Shown piece by piece: positions 52,117-63,765 of a stretch of 64,000 nucleotides of DNA. The notes under the pieces are model-generated. The model saw only the letters and a list, made by a program, of their open reading frames with translations, was not told where the DNA came from and searched no databases. Position numbers and translations under genes: made by a program. The stretch's first letter is position 1. Each line of letters starts with the position of its first letter. The stretch spans positions 186,001 to 250,000 of the forward strand of contig BCGN01000012.1 in NCBI GenBank assembly GCA_001599295.1, given 5' to 3'. Origin of the DNA: Sporopachydermia quercuum (Eukaryota; Ascomycota; Sporopachydermiomycetes; Sporopachydermiales; Sporopachydermiaceae).

Positions 52117-53280
52117 ATGCCGATGCCTGAACGTGAAAGAAGAGATGGAGACTTCCATTTCAATGCTGCTGTTAAAACAAGCACTAGACTCTCTTCGATG
52201 TTTTACAGCTGTAGCGACATAAACGGTCATAGTAAGGATAAGCAGAATTTCGGTGATTCAAGCAAACACTCTGCTGGTGATACTTCAAATGGCTATTCTG
52301 ATGATACGATAATGAGTGATCCAACGGCAGACAACAGTAATGATTCGTCCGGCAATAAAAACAACAGAAATGACCCCTCGTCGAATAACACGTTTGCTGA
52401 TAATAAATCTTTGAAACGCTTAGAGGCGGCTATCAAACGAGCAGCCAATAGCCCTCCATTAGATCTTGAATCTGGCTTAGATGATGTTGCTCTTACTTTA
52501 CAACGATATATTCCAGAATACTCTGGCTATTTAAGGCCAGGTTCAGTGTTTGTTGGCACTCAGCANTCAGGAAGATCTACGTATGAAGTTTCTGTCAGAA
52601 TCAAATATGTAGATTATAAGCAGTCATTTCTATCTGGGTATTTAACAATCCAAGGATTAACCGACGATTACCCAGAAATGATCACATACTTTGAAGGAGA
52701 AATGGTTGGCTCTAAGTATTCGTTTTTCACTCGTAAAGCTGATTGGGGAGCTTCCGATAAGACTGATCAGGCCCATTGGTCCAGGTTCCCTAGTTGGAGG
52801 ATTCTGAACAACAAACGAAGGAAACGTTCTACTACTAGTGAAACTAACGTAGTTATGGAATCACCTTTCTCTTGGACTGGTACCGGAACTAATGGTAGAA
52901 GCTCTAGTGGCTTACATGCTGCTGCTGGTGCCACTGATTCGTTCTCTAGCTTTGATGGTAGAAATGGTATCGGACCTAGTAGTACTAGTAGTATAAATAA
53001 TAGCAGCTCTAGTAATAATCTTGCTCCTTCATATATTCTATCACCATTTCAAAATAGAGAGCATATTTATATGAGATGGAAAGAATGTTTCCTTGTTCCT
53101 GATTATAAAGTGAAAGATATTGCTGGCGCTAGTTATGCAGGATTCTACTATATCTGTTTATCACAGATTGATGGTAGTATTTCTGGGTTTTATTTTCATC
53201 AAGCAAGTGAAAAGTATCAACAGTTGGAGCTCAGTCCACGTGGTGATCATGATGCGCTTGGTAGTTTTGAATCCCGTTGA
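52117..53280 (+). CDS. GID4: GID/CTLH E3 ligase substrate receptor Gid4 (Vid24)
   Basis: Substrate receptor of the GID ubiquitin ligase that binds Pro/N-degrons and directs gluconeogenic enzymes to degradation after glucose return. The 387-residue protein (S. cerevisiae 362) has a disordered Ser/Asn-rich N terminus, then the Gid4 beta-barrel from about residue 140: LQRYIPEYSGYLRPGSVFVGTQ, YEVSVRIKYVDY, LSGYLTIQGLTDDYPEMITYF, FFTRKADWGAS, and YMRWKECFLVPDY, FYYICLSQIDGSISGFYFH. A Ser/Asn/Gly-rich insertion of about 75 residues splits the barrel between the WSRFPSW and the ERE-type HIYMRWKE strands. One N at 52566 affects one codon. The ATG at 52117 is the first after an N-containing stretch; a TTG-started extension to 52048 is rejected. 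Confidence 0.93.
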   Translation: MPMPERERRDGDFHFNAAVKTSTRLSSMFYSCSDINGHSKDKQNFGDSSKHSAGDTSNGYSDDTIMSDPTADNSNDSSGNKNNRNDPSSNNTFADNKSLKRLEAAIKRAANSPPLDLESGLDDVALTLQRYIPEYSGYLRPGSVFVGTQXSGRSTYEVSVRIKYVDYKQSFLSGYLTIQGLTDDYPEMITYFEGEMVGSKYSFFTRKADWGASDKTDQAHWSRFPSWRILNNKRRKRSTTSETNVVMESPFSWTGTGTNGRSSSGLHAAAGATDSFSSFDGRNGIGPSSTSSINNSSSSNNLAPSYILSPFQNREHIYMRWKECFLVPDYKVKDIAGASYAGFYYICLSQIDGSISGFYFHQASEKYQQLELSPRGDHDALGSFESR

Positions 53281-54496
53281 TGAGATACTGAAGGTTAGGG
53301 TAATATATGAGATATGGTAGGATATACTAGGATAGTATATGGTTTATAGCAGTATGTAAGATTGATAAGAGAAGAGAAAGAGAACTGACAATAAATAGCA
53401 TAACAATATGAGATTTTACTGGAAGGATGCTATAGTACATATTAAGGATGTACTTTGATATGGAGCCTGATGTCAATGAGTATTTTATTTTGTGAGCACA
53501 AGGAAGAGTATATGGGTAGAATTGAATAAATAACTTGAGTAAACGATCTGAATAATATATGGGTAGATTGAACAAATGAATATCTTCAATTGTAGGTCAA
53601 ATGAAAGAAAACTAGATATAAAGGCGGAAGTTGGAACAGTAGCCAGTAGCATGCAGAATTATAATGAATGAACAAAGCCACCTAACTGTTTTTTTCTTCA
53701 AAAACGAATGTGATACAGAAATAAGATGAAANAAGTGAGAATATCAACAATAACGGGAAGTATTTAAACCAATAACACACCAGCAAGCTCATCAAGAAAC
53801 CTCAACGGAAAAAGCTAACTCCGTACTACTTCTTGTGGTCCAAAGGTCAATAAATCTATTGTATGCATTGCAGATAATACTGTTTCTTATCATTGGTGGT
53901 AAACTTCGTTTAACAGATTGCCAACTCTAAAAAGAATGCTAAGATAGGAGAGATAATATAATTACAGTTAATTGATTTCTTTCATTCGAACAATCAAATG
54001 ATGTTTCATCTTTACTGCTGATTTTGAAGCATTAACAGTGTATGGCTTCGATGAAAGACGTTTCATTGTTATTGCTTTACAATCTTAGTTATCTCTTGTA
54101 GGATAGTTCAATAAATGATAATTGGCTCTCCCGATGTTCTTATGTATAATTATACTATAGTATGAGCTTCTGGTTTAACTTGATTCAGATGTCGATCTTT
54201 CTTTCTTTTGGGAAGATTATGGTTTTGAAACTATTCCGTATTATGTAGCATAGAAATAAAAGCTCTCCTAGATATTGGATGTACAGTTTAATTCAATTGA
54301 TTATGATTTACACATTACCACTACTTGGCTCACTATTCATCGTGCTAGCTACTAACATTTCCAGTCTCCAAGCTCTAATTTCAAATTATTGGCATTTTAC
54401 ATAAATTTCATATCATTAAACAATTATCATTAAACCAATAAAGTAGTGGAAGAGAATGAGAAAAAGTATATGTATATGCATGATAAAATAAAATCA
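53281..54496. other. Convergent intergenic GID4 / PEX3
   Basis: About 1.2 kb AT-rich spacer between two 3' ends with one N at 53732. No gene seen. Confidence 0.5.
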
Positions 54497-55741
54497 TTAC
54501 TTCCAGTCGAAATTGCTATATACAATTGCACTGAATTCCTCAAGCTCACTCACACGATCCATATCATTAATATAGACATTCCCAGTATTTTTTCCCATCT
54601 CATGAACTTGCTTAGTAGTACTAGCTAATAACGATGCTAGTTTGACCTTTGGCATAGGATCACCAGTTTGTAAGCCAGCAACAATAGGTTTGATTCCAGC
54701 AGTAATATCTAAGAATCTATAAATTCCAGCGCATACTAACTTGTTGACTACAATAGCAGTGGTAGGAGCTTTCAGTAATTCATGTGTTTCATCAAGCAGA
54801 ACGCGTAATTGAGAAGGAATCTCGATGGATGTCTCATCACCTACTCCAAGGATTATTGTTTGGCTTAGAACAAATTGTTCCAGGTCTTTTGGGGGCAATA
54901 AACATGATTGTAATAGTTCTGGTAATAACTCTAATTGAGGCCCTTCAATAGCAACGTGAACTTGCGATAATAAAATTGCAAACTCATCTAAAGTGATTTC
55001 TGACCTTGGTGAAACTGAGGAGAACTTCTCTTCAACAATGCTTCTTATCTTCTCCTGTAAGGCTACCCATCCTCTATTAATTAACCACCATGAAAAGCAA
55101 AGGTACGTTTGCTCCGATTCTTCAATGTCGGCACTTTCCTCCGAATTGGGATCGGTCCTTGAACTCAAGTTATCTAGGCCGTATTTATTAGCAGTAACTT
55201 GTAGCGTAGAGTTGATGAATGACCTTCTAGCAAGCATATTAAGTTGTAAACGAGTGAACAATACTAACAATGAAAGCATATACATGGAAGTGAATAATCT
55301 GGTGATTGATTGAATTTTCAACTCTGTCCATAACTGAGATTTTGACTTTTTATTCTCACCACTCACTTGAGACTGGCTAGATGACTCTAGAGCAGATGTT
55401 ACTGAAAGCTCATCCGATGTTCCAGCTAAGCTACCTGTTTTCCGTTCAATTATCTTGGTTTGAAGCTCAGCAGTTATTGATTCCACTGGTAATGATTCTA
55501 GTAAAGGCTGAATGACGGAAGGTGTTAATGATAAAATCATATACAAAGCATCTTTCTGGTTTTGTTCAAATCTTCGTTTGATTTGCTCTTTGGCGAACTT
55601 CTCTTCTGCCAATCGGTCTTGAACTTCTGCCAGCTTCTTCTTCATATAATCGACAAGAAGCCAACCTGCTGCCACTGCGCCCCCAGTAATAAGCAGCTTA
55701 CGCCTGTTACGCCTGGTGAAGTCTTTGATTGAGCTAAACAT
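54497..55741 (-). CDS. PEX3: Peroxisomal membrane biogenesis factor Pex3
   Basis: Peroxin anchored in the peroxisomal membrane, docking Pex19 with its membrane-protein cargo. 414 residues (S. cerevisiae 441). The N terminus MFSSIKDFTRRNRRK is basic and followed by a hydrophobic segment (about residues 16-32; LLITGGAVAAGWLLVDY), the membrane anchor and targeting signal, then a coiled-coil stretch (KKKLAEVQDRLAEEKFAKEQ), RRFEQNQKDALYMILSL and the helical Pex3 domain. ATG 55741 is chosen; the GTG-started extension of three residues is rejected. Single exon. Confidence 0.95.
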   Translation of the reverse strand: MFSSIKDFTRRNRRKLLITGGAVAAGWLLVDYMKKKLAEVQDRLAEEKFAKEQIKRRFEQNQKDALYMILSLTPSVIQPLLESLPVESITAELQTKIIERKTGSLAGTSDELSVTSALESSSQSQVSGENKKSKSQLWTELKIQSITRLFTSMYMLSLLVLFTRLQLNMLARRSFINSTLQVTANKYGLDNLSSRTDPNSEESADIEESEQTYLCFSWWLINRGWVALQEKIRSIVEEKFSSVSPRSEITLDEFAILLSQVHVAIEGPQLELLPELLQSCLLPPKDLEQFVLSQTIILGVGDETSIEIPSQLRVLLDETHELLKAPTTAIVVNKLVCAGIYRFLDITAGIKPIVAGLQTGDPMPKVKLASLLASTTKQVHEMGKNTGNVYINDMDRVSELEEFSAIVYSNFDWK

Positions 55742-56907
55742 TGTTTGCACTTATGGATTCTTCTGGTTGACAGTCAAGAGACGTTCACTCTACAAATATG
55801 TATAATTGGCCAACCAGCGTGGTCCAATGGTGCGAGATTAAGAGACGAGCAGTTGATGAAATGTTCTTATTGGAAACAAGATGCAGACAACTCTACGCGA
55901 TATGATTCAATACAGCTTCACTATTCTATAGCTCTACTGCTCAATTGATTGACCTTACAGAAGCAAACCAAACTCGTACATCAATGTAGTATTCTATCAG
56001 GTAGAATAATATCATTCGTCTACTCCTTTCAGTTTATTCGTCTGACTGATTAACAATAAACCGCAAATTGGTACAAATAGGGATGTGGAGTTACCACAAA
56101 CTGATAGTGAGATAATGTATTTTAGTATTACGTAATCATGTTTTTTTACTGTTGACAGTTTTAGGTTTTAGCCGCCAGTATCTCAAGAGGGTCAGCTGAG
56201 GACTTATTAGCCGAGGAACAAGATGAGGAGCATATGAATTGGGTAAATTTAGTGCAAGATTGANATAGTAGTCGGTTGAGCTTCTGAATGTTGATATGGG
56301 ATTNGAATGAAAAATAATAGGAGTGGGTTTGAAATATGATATTTTGGAAGGATGGTTTACCGTTATGGGTGGCCCATGCATTTCTGGTGACGGGAGAAGT
56401 GCGGATAGTTCATTGATCAGAGACACCAACAAAAAAATGAGATGGTGTAAATACAGCAATTGATGGAAAGAGTGAATGAACGCATATTAGTGGTTAATAT
56501 AATGCTCATGATTCGTAGAAAAATATCAATTTCATTAAGTGAAAGACAATTTCGTAAATATTATGTTACATGGGGAGATCGAATTCAGAGGTGGTAAAAT
56601 TGAATATGTGGTGTTCCGTTTCATGCTAGACTGTGATTGACTGGATACTATTGAGCTCGAGATGTTTTCCCTTTATCACAAACCAAGATGTTATTCACCA
56701 TATCCTTGAAAGTGGTGATGGTAAAGGCATGTATTCGACATGTTTTCTGAACGGTGACTGGTCTACAGGATAATAGAATATNAGCAATGTATGAGAACTA
56801 TTGCATGGATTTGAAGGTCATGAAATAACATATTATGTTATATCAAATAATCTTCTTTGTTGTTCCCATGGCCTATAGTTCATCAGTATGGATCTTCCAT
56901 AAACCGT
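55742..56907. other. Intergenic upstream of PEX3
   Basis: About 1.2 kb between PEX3 and LRP1 (both minus strand). Ns at 56264, 56304 and 56782. Minus-strand and plus-strand short frames (for instance 56136-56459) have ambiguous bases and no family. Nothing recognised. Confidence 0.45.
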
Positions 56908-57623
56908 TTAAGCACTTTTCTCCTTGTTATTTTTCTTTTTACTTTTCTTTGTTGTTTGTTTAGCAGGCTTCCTCATATTTGAATCTTCGGAGATGGAGTC
57001 AGTTTGTTTTAATTGTTCTCTACGTCTTGAATGTTTCTTTTTCACTACAGCATTAGCTCCATCTTCAGAGTTATCCGATGGTCTTTTCTGAGTGATTGGA
57101 TTCCCCTCATCATCAAATTTCGTCCTCTTGCCTTGAAAATTAACTGAACTTATAGATGGAGCATATCCTGTTGCCCTGACACCAACTGCATGTCGTATGA
57201 ATCTATCAGCAGCTTCTTTGTCGATAACACGTGTTGGTTTAATCTCTTCTGTATCAGAACCAGCTTTGCTTGCTGTTGCCATATAGTTCTTAACTCTTTC
57301 TAGTTCCTTCATGATAGGATGGTTATCTAGTTTCACTCCACTCACTTTCAGGTAAGCTAGTAGTAAAATAGTTAGTTTGGCTTTGCGAAAGAACAAATTT
57401 CGGTCCCAACTGCGAAATTCACATCATCTCTAAACTGTTACATACCAAATATCAGAGAAATGAGAGCATAAGCATAGTTATTATAATATTTACATCTATC
57501 AAGATCGTTAAGAGGTGCTATTTGATCACTCAATGATGACTCCATGAAGGGAGCTAATAAAGGCTCCAAAGCCTTGATTTGAGCCTCCAGGGACTTCACA
57601 TATGGTTTTGCATCAAAGTCCAT
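56908..57623 (-). CDS. LRP1: Exosome-associated C1D-family protein Lrp1 (Rrp47), two exons
   Basis: Nuclear RNA-binding partner of the exosome nuclease Rrp6, needed for rRNA, snRNA and snoRNA 3' processing. Exons 57623-57446 and 57356-56908; the 89-bp intron has donor GTATGT and an ACTAAC branch before the ACTACTAG acceptor. Spliced length 208 residues (S. cerevisiae Lrp1 184). The Sas10/C1D domain runs through about residue 90: LDRCKYYNNYAYALISLIF joins AYLKVSGVKLDNHPIMKELE, the C1D family signature, which neither exon carries alone. The C-terminal half is Lys/Arg-rich, consistent with nucleic-acid binding. CTG at the conserved Leu of AYLK supports the standard code. Confidence 0.93.
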
Positions 57624-58718
57624 ATTGCTGTGGGTTGATTATGAATTAACTAAGCGTTGCAGCCAAGATTGCTTTCATTTGACGCTATTCAAACAGTTTC
57701 TTGACAAGTTGTTATCACTAATTGATTTCTGTGTCTTTGAATCAGCGTATAAAATTTTCAATTAGATGAAAGAATGAGGTTACTGAATTAAGAATCAAGT
57801 CCGGAGATATTTTGGGTTTATNCCGGAATATGTGCCCACCTGATCTCTTGCAAGTATCAATCAATTGGAGGAAGTGGAAGTCGAGTCAACTGGCNATTTG
57901 GAAGTATGCATAAAGAATCCAAAAACTTGAGACATTAGAGTAGCGGTATGCTGTTTGCATGTGGATAACTTAAGCAAACTTATTCTATATACAACGAAAA
58001 GACATCGCAACAAATGTCATTGATTATTGATTGTCAATTGGTTGTATCAAACCGACAGACTTACCCACCANAAATTTAAGGTGTTTCAAGACTAAATATG
58101 ATTTTAACTTCGAGCTAGACACTTCTGCAAATATTTTACAGTTTGGGAAACTTTCAATTACTTCTATATTTCAATTAAATTCAAATAAAGTTTATTGAAC
58201 CTAATGTTGCAAAGAAAATTGTTTTATGATTTTCTCCTGTGGTTTACTAGTGGAATCTAACCGGAATGTAGTTGGTATATAATTACTCAATTGACGCGTT
58301 AAATTAAACTACTAAAACCCTTGAGACTGAAGAACCCACTGAAGAGTTTCTTTTCGATTGTAAGTTAAACTTGAGGGTAAGCATTGATTAATGAGCTCTA
58401 TAGAAACTGGGTTTAGATGTTCTGGTTATTTGGGAATAGGTGAACTATGGGAATTCTTTGGCAAACGGTGGTAATCCAGAGCATTTTGTCACAGAACGTC
58501 AACCATCTATTTTGAGACTTATTTTATATTTTGATTTTTACGTTTTACTATTACTTTGAGCAAGATCTGAAGTATAGTGGATTCACTTTTTTCTATTCCC
58601 GCTGGACTCATGCTATCTGACTGTGAGAACACCAACTAAGGGAGCGAAGAACTGGTTAACAGTAAGTCTTCAACAGCGAACGAGTCGATTTAATTCCTAG
58701 CTCGTTTTGTCGTCAGAT

Positions 58719-59036
58719 ATGTATGAATCTACCGAATGTAAATCGATTTTGAAGCATTACGGAGATATCGACTCTTTCACTCGGATTTTGTCTATATATT
58801 TATGTGCCTTTATTTGTTCACTGTTTTTGCTTCATGAAATCCATGATCATAATTATGGTACACTTTCTCTGCAATCTTCCATAAACCAACCAACAGAAAG
58901 ATTTACATACATAGACGCAATTCCAAAGACTACAGTAATCCAACTCTTTTATAAATTCACAGAAGTTCATATTTACCCATCAAATCGATTGGGTATTTCC
59001 ACATTCATTAGAATAACTTATTTATCATTATACTGA
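58719..59036 (+). CDS. Hypothetical 105-residue open frame
   Basis: ATG 58719 to stop 59036, the longest ATG frame in the gene desert. It encodes one hydrophobic stretch (ILSIYLCAFICSLFLL) and otherwise anonymous sequence. Codon pattern does not stand out from random AT-rich DNA. Probably chance; listed as the best candidate here. Confidence 0.15.
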   Translation: MYESTECKSILKHYGDIDSFTRILSIYLCAFICSLFLLHEIHDHNYGTLSLQSSINQPTERFTYIDAIPKTTVIQLFYKFTEVHIYPSNRLGISTFIRITYLSLY

Positions 59037-62000
59037 GAAAAAGGGTTGGCCTGTTAGAAGTTTTTATTATATAGTTTAATTTTATTTAATTAAGTTAAAT
59101 AATATCTCTCTAACTTTAACCGTAACCTTAACAAAGTTTAAATATCCTGTTTGAAGGTTTCTCTCAACACAATTATACCGATGTGGTAATAATGGCGACT
59201 GAATGAACTGTTGAAAGAAGTATTTGAAATACTGAATTGATTCTCACATTTTTCATATTTGTTTCATGTGGACAGTTTTGGAAGGATTCTCCAAAATTCA
59301 GCTGACAAATGATTAAAAGGGTGCAAATGATAACCAATAAAGACAAACACAGGAAAGAACTAGAGAATCAGCTATAATTGATATGTGTTCATCTTGAATT
59401 GACCATTCAGAATTGATAGGTTTCATATTCGTAGATTGGTCTGTTCGCAGTGTAGTGAATTAAATAGTTATTTGAAACAGAGACAGTGGCAGTTACTGAG
59501 GAAGAATTCTCGACTTAAGGAGCCAAATAGGTTCCCATCTTTACCATTGTAAATAGAATCGTTTTTTATCAGAGAGGGGCTGATAATTTGAAGAATGAGG
59601 ATAGCATTTACTATTTTCTTCACCAACAGTTGTTAGCCGTAAATTCTCTTTTTGGATTATAAGTAACTAAAGTGAAATGTTAGCATACCTTGATAATTTT
59701 AAGTTAATCGAACAGAGAATAAAATGACTAAGGTTTTATATATGTGATTCCAATTTCGATTACGGATCTCAGACTTCGTCACTCTTCCTAACCAATTTAT
59801 GTTTCATAACCTATGTATGTTCATGCATAAACAGCAATTAAATGGTAATATATCTAGTATCTAGATGAAGCTCAAACTCAATTTGTATCAAATGGAATAG
59901 CCATTTATATTCATCGTAGGCTGCCACTGATCTCAGCGCTTCCTGTTAATCTATCATACAAGCTGTCTGTACAGCTTATACTAACTTTGAAAGTATTTCT
60001 GTATATATTCTATTAGATTGATCACCTTTTTTCTTTTGCTCATTCATTTGTTACATTGTTACAGGAAGATGAAAATAGACCAATCCTAAGTGTGCCTGTG
60101 CAGCTATTAAGGTTAATCTTATTGTTAAATTATTATGGAAACTAGTTAAGATTAATTTTAGACGTTCTAACTATAACCTTATTAGAATTTCCAATTTCAA
60201 AAGTTCAGGGTCGATTTTAAGTTTTCTCAGTTTTTTATGATCATAACAAGAAAAATTATCAACATACGTTCCCGAACTTATCGTGTTGTAGGATAGATCG
60301 GACCTCTCTGGATGCTGTTTGAATGAAGTTTGCCGAGAGAATAATTTACTTCACCAATTTGAGATGGTTCAATTTCTTTAAGAACATGTAGCATGAATAA
60401 ATCCGTTTAGCTTTACTTCAATATGATAATACAATTGCTATGTCTAACGGTTAAGCGTTTAGTAATTAAGAGATGACAACCCTCAGGCTTATTCGTTGCT
60501 GACAAACTCAATGGAAACACTACAACTATGACACTAAGCCATTGGATATGCAAGGTTGATGAATGAATATACATCATTTATATTAGTCAATTAATTACAT
60601 CCAAATTTGATACCCTAAGTCTAGCCTTACGTCAAGAATGCAGACAAATGAATGCTCGCATGCTTCAATCAATCCTTGATACATTTGATACCATAGAACA
60701 CTAGCCNCACCCGATTCAATTATGTTCTTCATCACAACTGAATCATACCTGTCGAAGGGACGTTTTTGATATATATTTGCCCATGGTTTTGTTAAGTGCT
60801 CTTGATTCTTAAATCATATTGACACATAAGAATACAGACTTGTACCAGCTCATAAAACTCACTGCATGTCAGGATTTCATGCACCGCGACATCTTATTGT
60901 AGATAGCAACTAACCTTGTTTAGAAACACTTGGTTTTGCGCGGAGGAGGGATTTTTTGAAGTTAATGAGTTTTCTCTCGCAACTTAAAACTTTGAGTTTC
61001 CGTTAATGATTTGTTGGTTGAGGAAAATTACGGTTTAAGTTGANAAGTAGGTTTAACGTTTAGCAGTAGAAGAATGTCTATTTGGTTTCAATAACTCAAA
61101 GCTTAAACTGAACAAAACTTAAAAATCTATGTGAGATTTCGTCGAAAGAGGGCTGCTCTCAATAAGTGAATAGGCCAGACTTACTTACTTACTCTGGGAG
61201 GGAGAATAAATAGCACCGTCATAAGTGAAGCAGTGTCCATTTTTGTGGTGAAACAAATTGCTCACTCAAAACAGCCAGTACTGAGTGTGCTTGGTATAAA
61301 ATGTGATCATGGGAAGTTCGAATCTGGAAGCCTGTTGATAGTTAGAAGGCGCAATTTCATAATTTGAATGATTTTCAGGAACTAGTCCCAGGCAATATTC
61401 TAGTGAAATCGTTAAGAGCCATAATAGTTCTTTGTATGGACGGTATTGTATTGGCCAAATGATGGTTAGTCTTAACACCAACACTATTTTACCATCCTCT
61501 TCGTTCTGTAGATACTACAGTTTTATGAACCAGGGAAACTATATCTTCCATGATTTTATTAGACCCACAGTCTCAAGATATTCATTACAAATATAAAAGC
61601 CCTTTCAAATGACATTTTTATGTTACACTTCCAAACTGGATCTTTACTGTCTCACTACTTCCAGATTACCATCATTCACTCCGCGAGATCTCTTCTATCC
61701 AGGTAAACATATCTTAGGATGCTTGAGAGCTTTTTTACTCCAACACCATTATGAATTGAGAGAAGAGTTCAATTCTTTTACTTTACTATATCGGCGTGTT
61801 TCAATCAAGCTTATACATATATGTACATACATCACACATTTTTGTGAAACATAATGCTTTGAGTTTGGATAGTTTGAGGTAGATGCAGGTAAAAATAAGG
61901 TTCCAGAAATGGCATTCTGCACTTGAAAGATTAATGTTAAGCTTCTTTTATCTCAAACATTAAAAACATTATGTTCTAGAAATTTGCAGATGGATAAATG

Positions 62001-63726
62001 TAGAAATAAATCCATTGGGCAAAAGGAAAGAGATGTAACGAGAGACGAGCATAAGACGATAAGGATTGAGAAGAAAACGAACAATCAATTCAATATGAGA
62101 TGAAATACTGTTGAAAACTTCAAGTTGAGTTAGGATTGTATGAGACTATTCTCCAACAAAATGATCAAATGAAATATCAACGTGATTTGTAGTGACACTT
62201 TGCAGAAAAAGCAAAGGCAAGTAATAAACTTCTTTGTTGATACTCTCAATTTCTCTAGTTACAGGATTCAACAGCCTAAGTTATACTTATTTCATTTCAT
62301 TTGGACATATTAGTATAGTATAGTTAGTGTGCTCAATGATGTTTTGCTGTCCTTCTTCGAACACTCCAAGAATTGATAAAAAGACGTTTACAATCGTTGT
62401 TGATTATTTCCAAGGAAGAAAATCTTCAAATAGAGAAAAAAGCCTTCACTTTATATGTTCCGCCATTTCAGACACTTGCAGTATACCCTTTCACTTATCC
62501 AATCAACTTTGAAACCAAATCATCAAATTTGATCCTCCGTGCATAAAAGTGATGAATCACTGTTTTATTTTTTTGAAACAGGAAGACCGTTTCACTAAAA
62601 TAAAGTTAAATTAATGGATTAAACTCTACTCACGTCCCCATACTCGTTGTCAACTCCAGCGTTATCTATGTATAAAGTTTTTTTTCTTTTTCTTTTTGAT
62701 ATTCAATCTCTTTCTATCTTTCAGTTTCTGGTTTTATGATTTTTGTTTCGAATATAGGAGAACCCAGAGAAGTTCTCTTTCCGTAAGNGCTGCGTTGTTC
62801 ATTGTTCAACAATAAACATAACGGGGATATGCTGGTTGGCCAAAGTAAGGTTTAATTTAAACTTTAAGTGGTAAAAATGAAACTAATATTTAATAACTGT
62901 CGAAACGGAGAAAGTTTGAACTAAACATTAATCTGTTCATTTTATTAGGAATGAGAGTTGATCATCGAACCTTAACTGTAAAACAGAGGGTACTTGTACG
63001 CCTTGCAATTTATATTACTTATTGTTTACATACCGTCTGCCGTTCAATGAGACCCAAAAAGCAAACTGAGGTTTATTTTTTGTTTCATGACTTATTCCTG
63101 GATGGCAGAAAAAAGTGAAGATGAAATGAGCTCTCTTGAGGAAATCCTAAAAAGCTTTAATGATCCCACTACCTAATAGTTGAGGATATTCAATAAATCT
63201 AACTGTTATGTGGATCGGTTATCTGAAATAAAAGCATAGAGCAAAATGTAATATCACGTTTCGCGCTTCGAATACTTTACCTAACATTTCTAACTTTCGA
63301 TGGCAGATCTTTCTGTGGATAGTCGGAAGAGAAATGATTCTTTTCAGCTTCGCATATTTAAAGTGCAAAGTTAAAATATACCATAAAACTTAGAGTTTAA
63401 ACTTGTTCCCTTTCTGCTTTTAATTATGTTTGATGATGCTTGATAATAACCTGGGTCCTCAGCTAATATCCAGTTTTGCCCAATATTAAATGCAATGGTG
63501 TTTGAATCTACCAATATTCTCGACAAAAATCTCTGGTCTTGTAAAGAACAGTAAGATGACAGGCGAATAAAGTGACTAATGATTGTTCTTTGGAGTTGAG
63601 CTACGCATTTCTGTGGAAGTTCCGTTTACTTGGTCCAGCTTTGCCAGACTTCACAAACCACCAACAGAAGTTTGTTTGCCGCAAAAGTTGTCACCGTCTT
63701 GAAACTATCGTCTGTCTTCCTCATTC

Positions 63727-63765
63727 CTTTTATTTTATTTTTTATTTTATTTATTAATTATTTTT
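63727..63765. repeat. (ATTTT)n low-complexity tract
   Basis: About 40 bp of TTTTA/TTTA units near the right edge, inside the gene-free region. Confidence 0.7.

Noticed and set aside
55806-55845. GTGGTCCAATGGTGCGAG, tRNA D-arm-like
   Set aside because: No T-arm or acceptor pairing follows; only a resemblance to an A-box.
61316-61324. GTTCGAATC, a tRNA B-box-like word
   Set aside because: The flanks do not form a T-stem and no A-box or acceptor stem is present, so no tRNA is called. Similar words at 101, 16949, 37555 and 62966 fail the same test.
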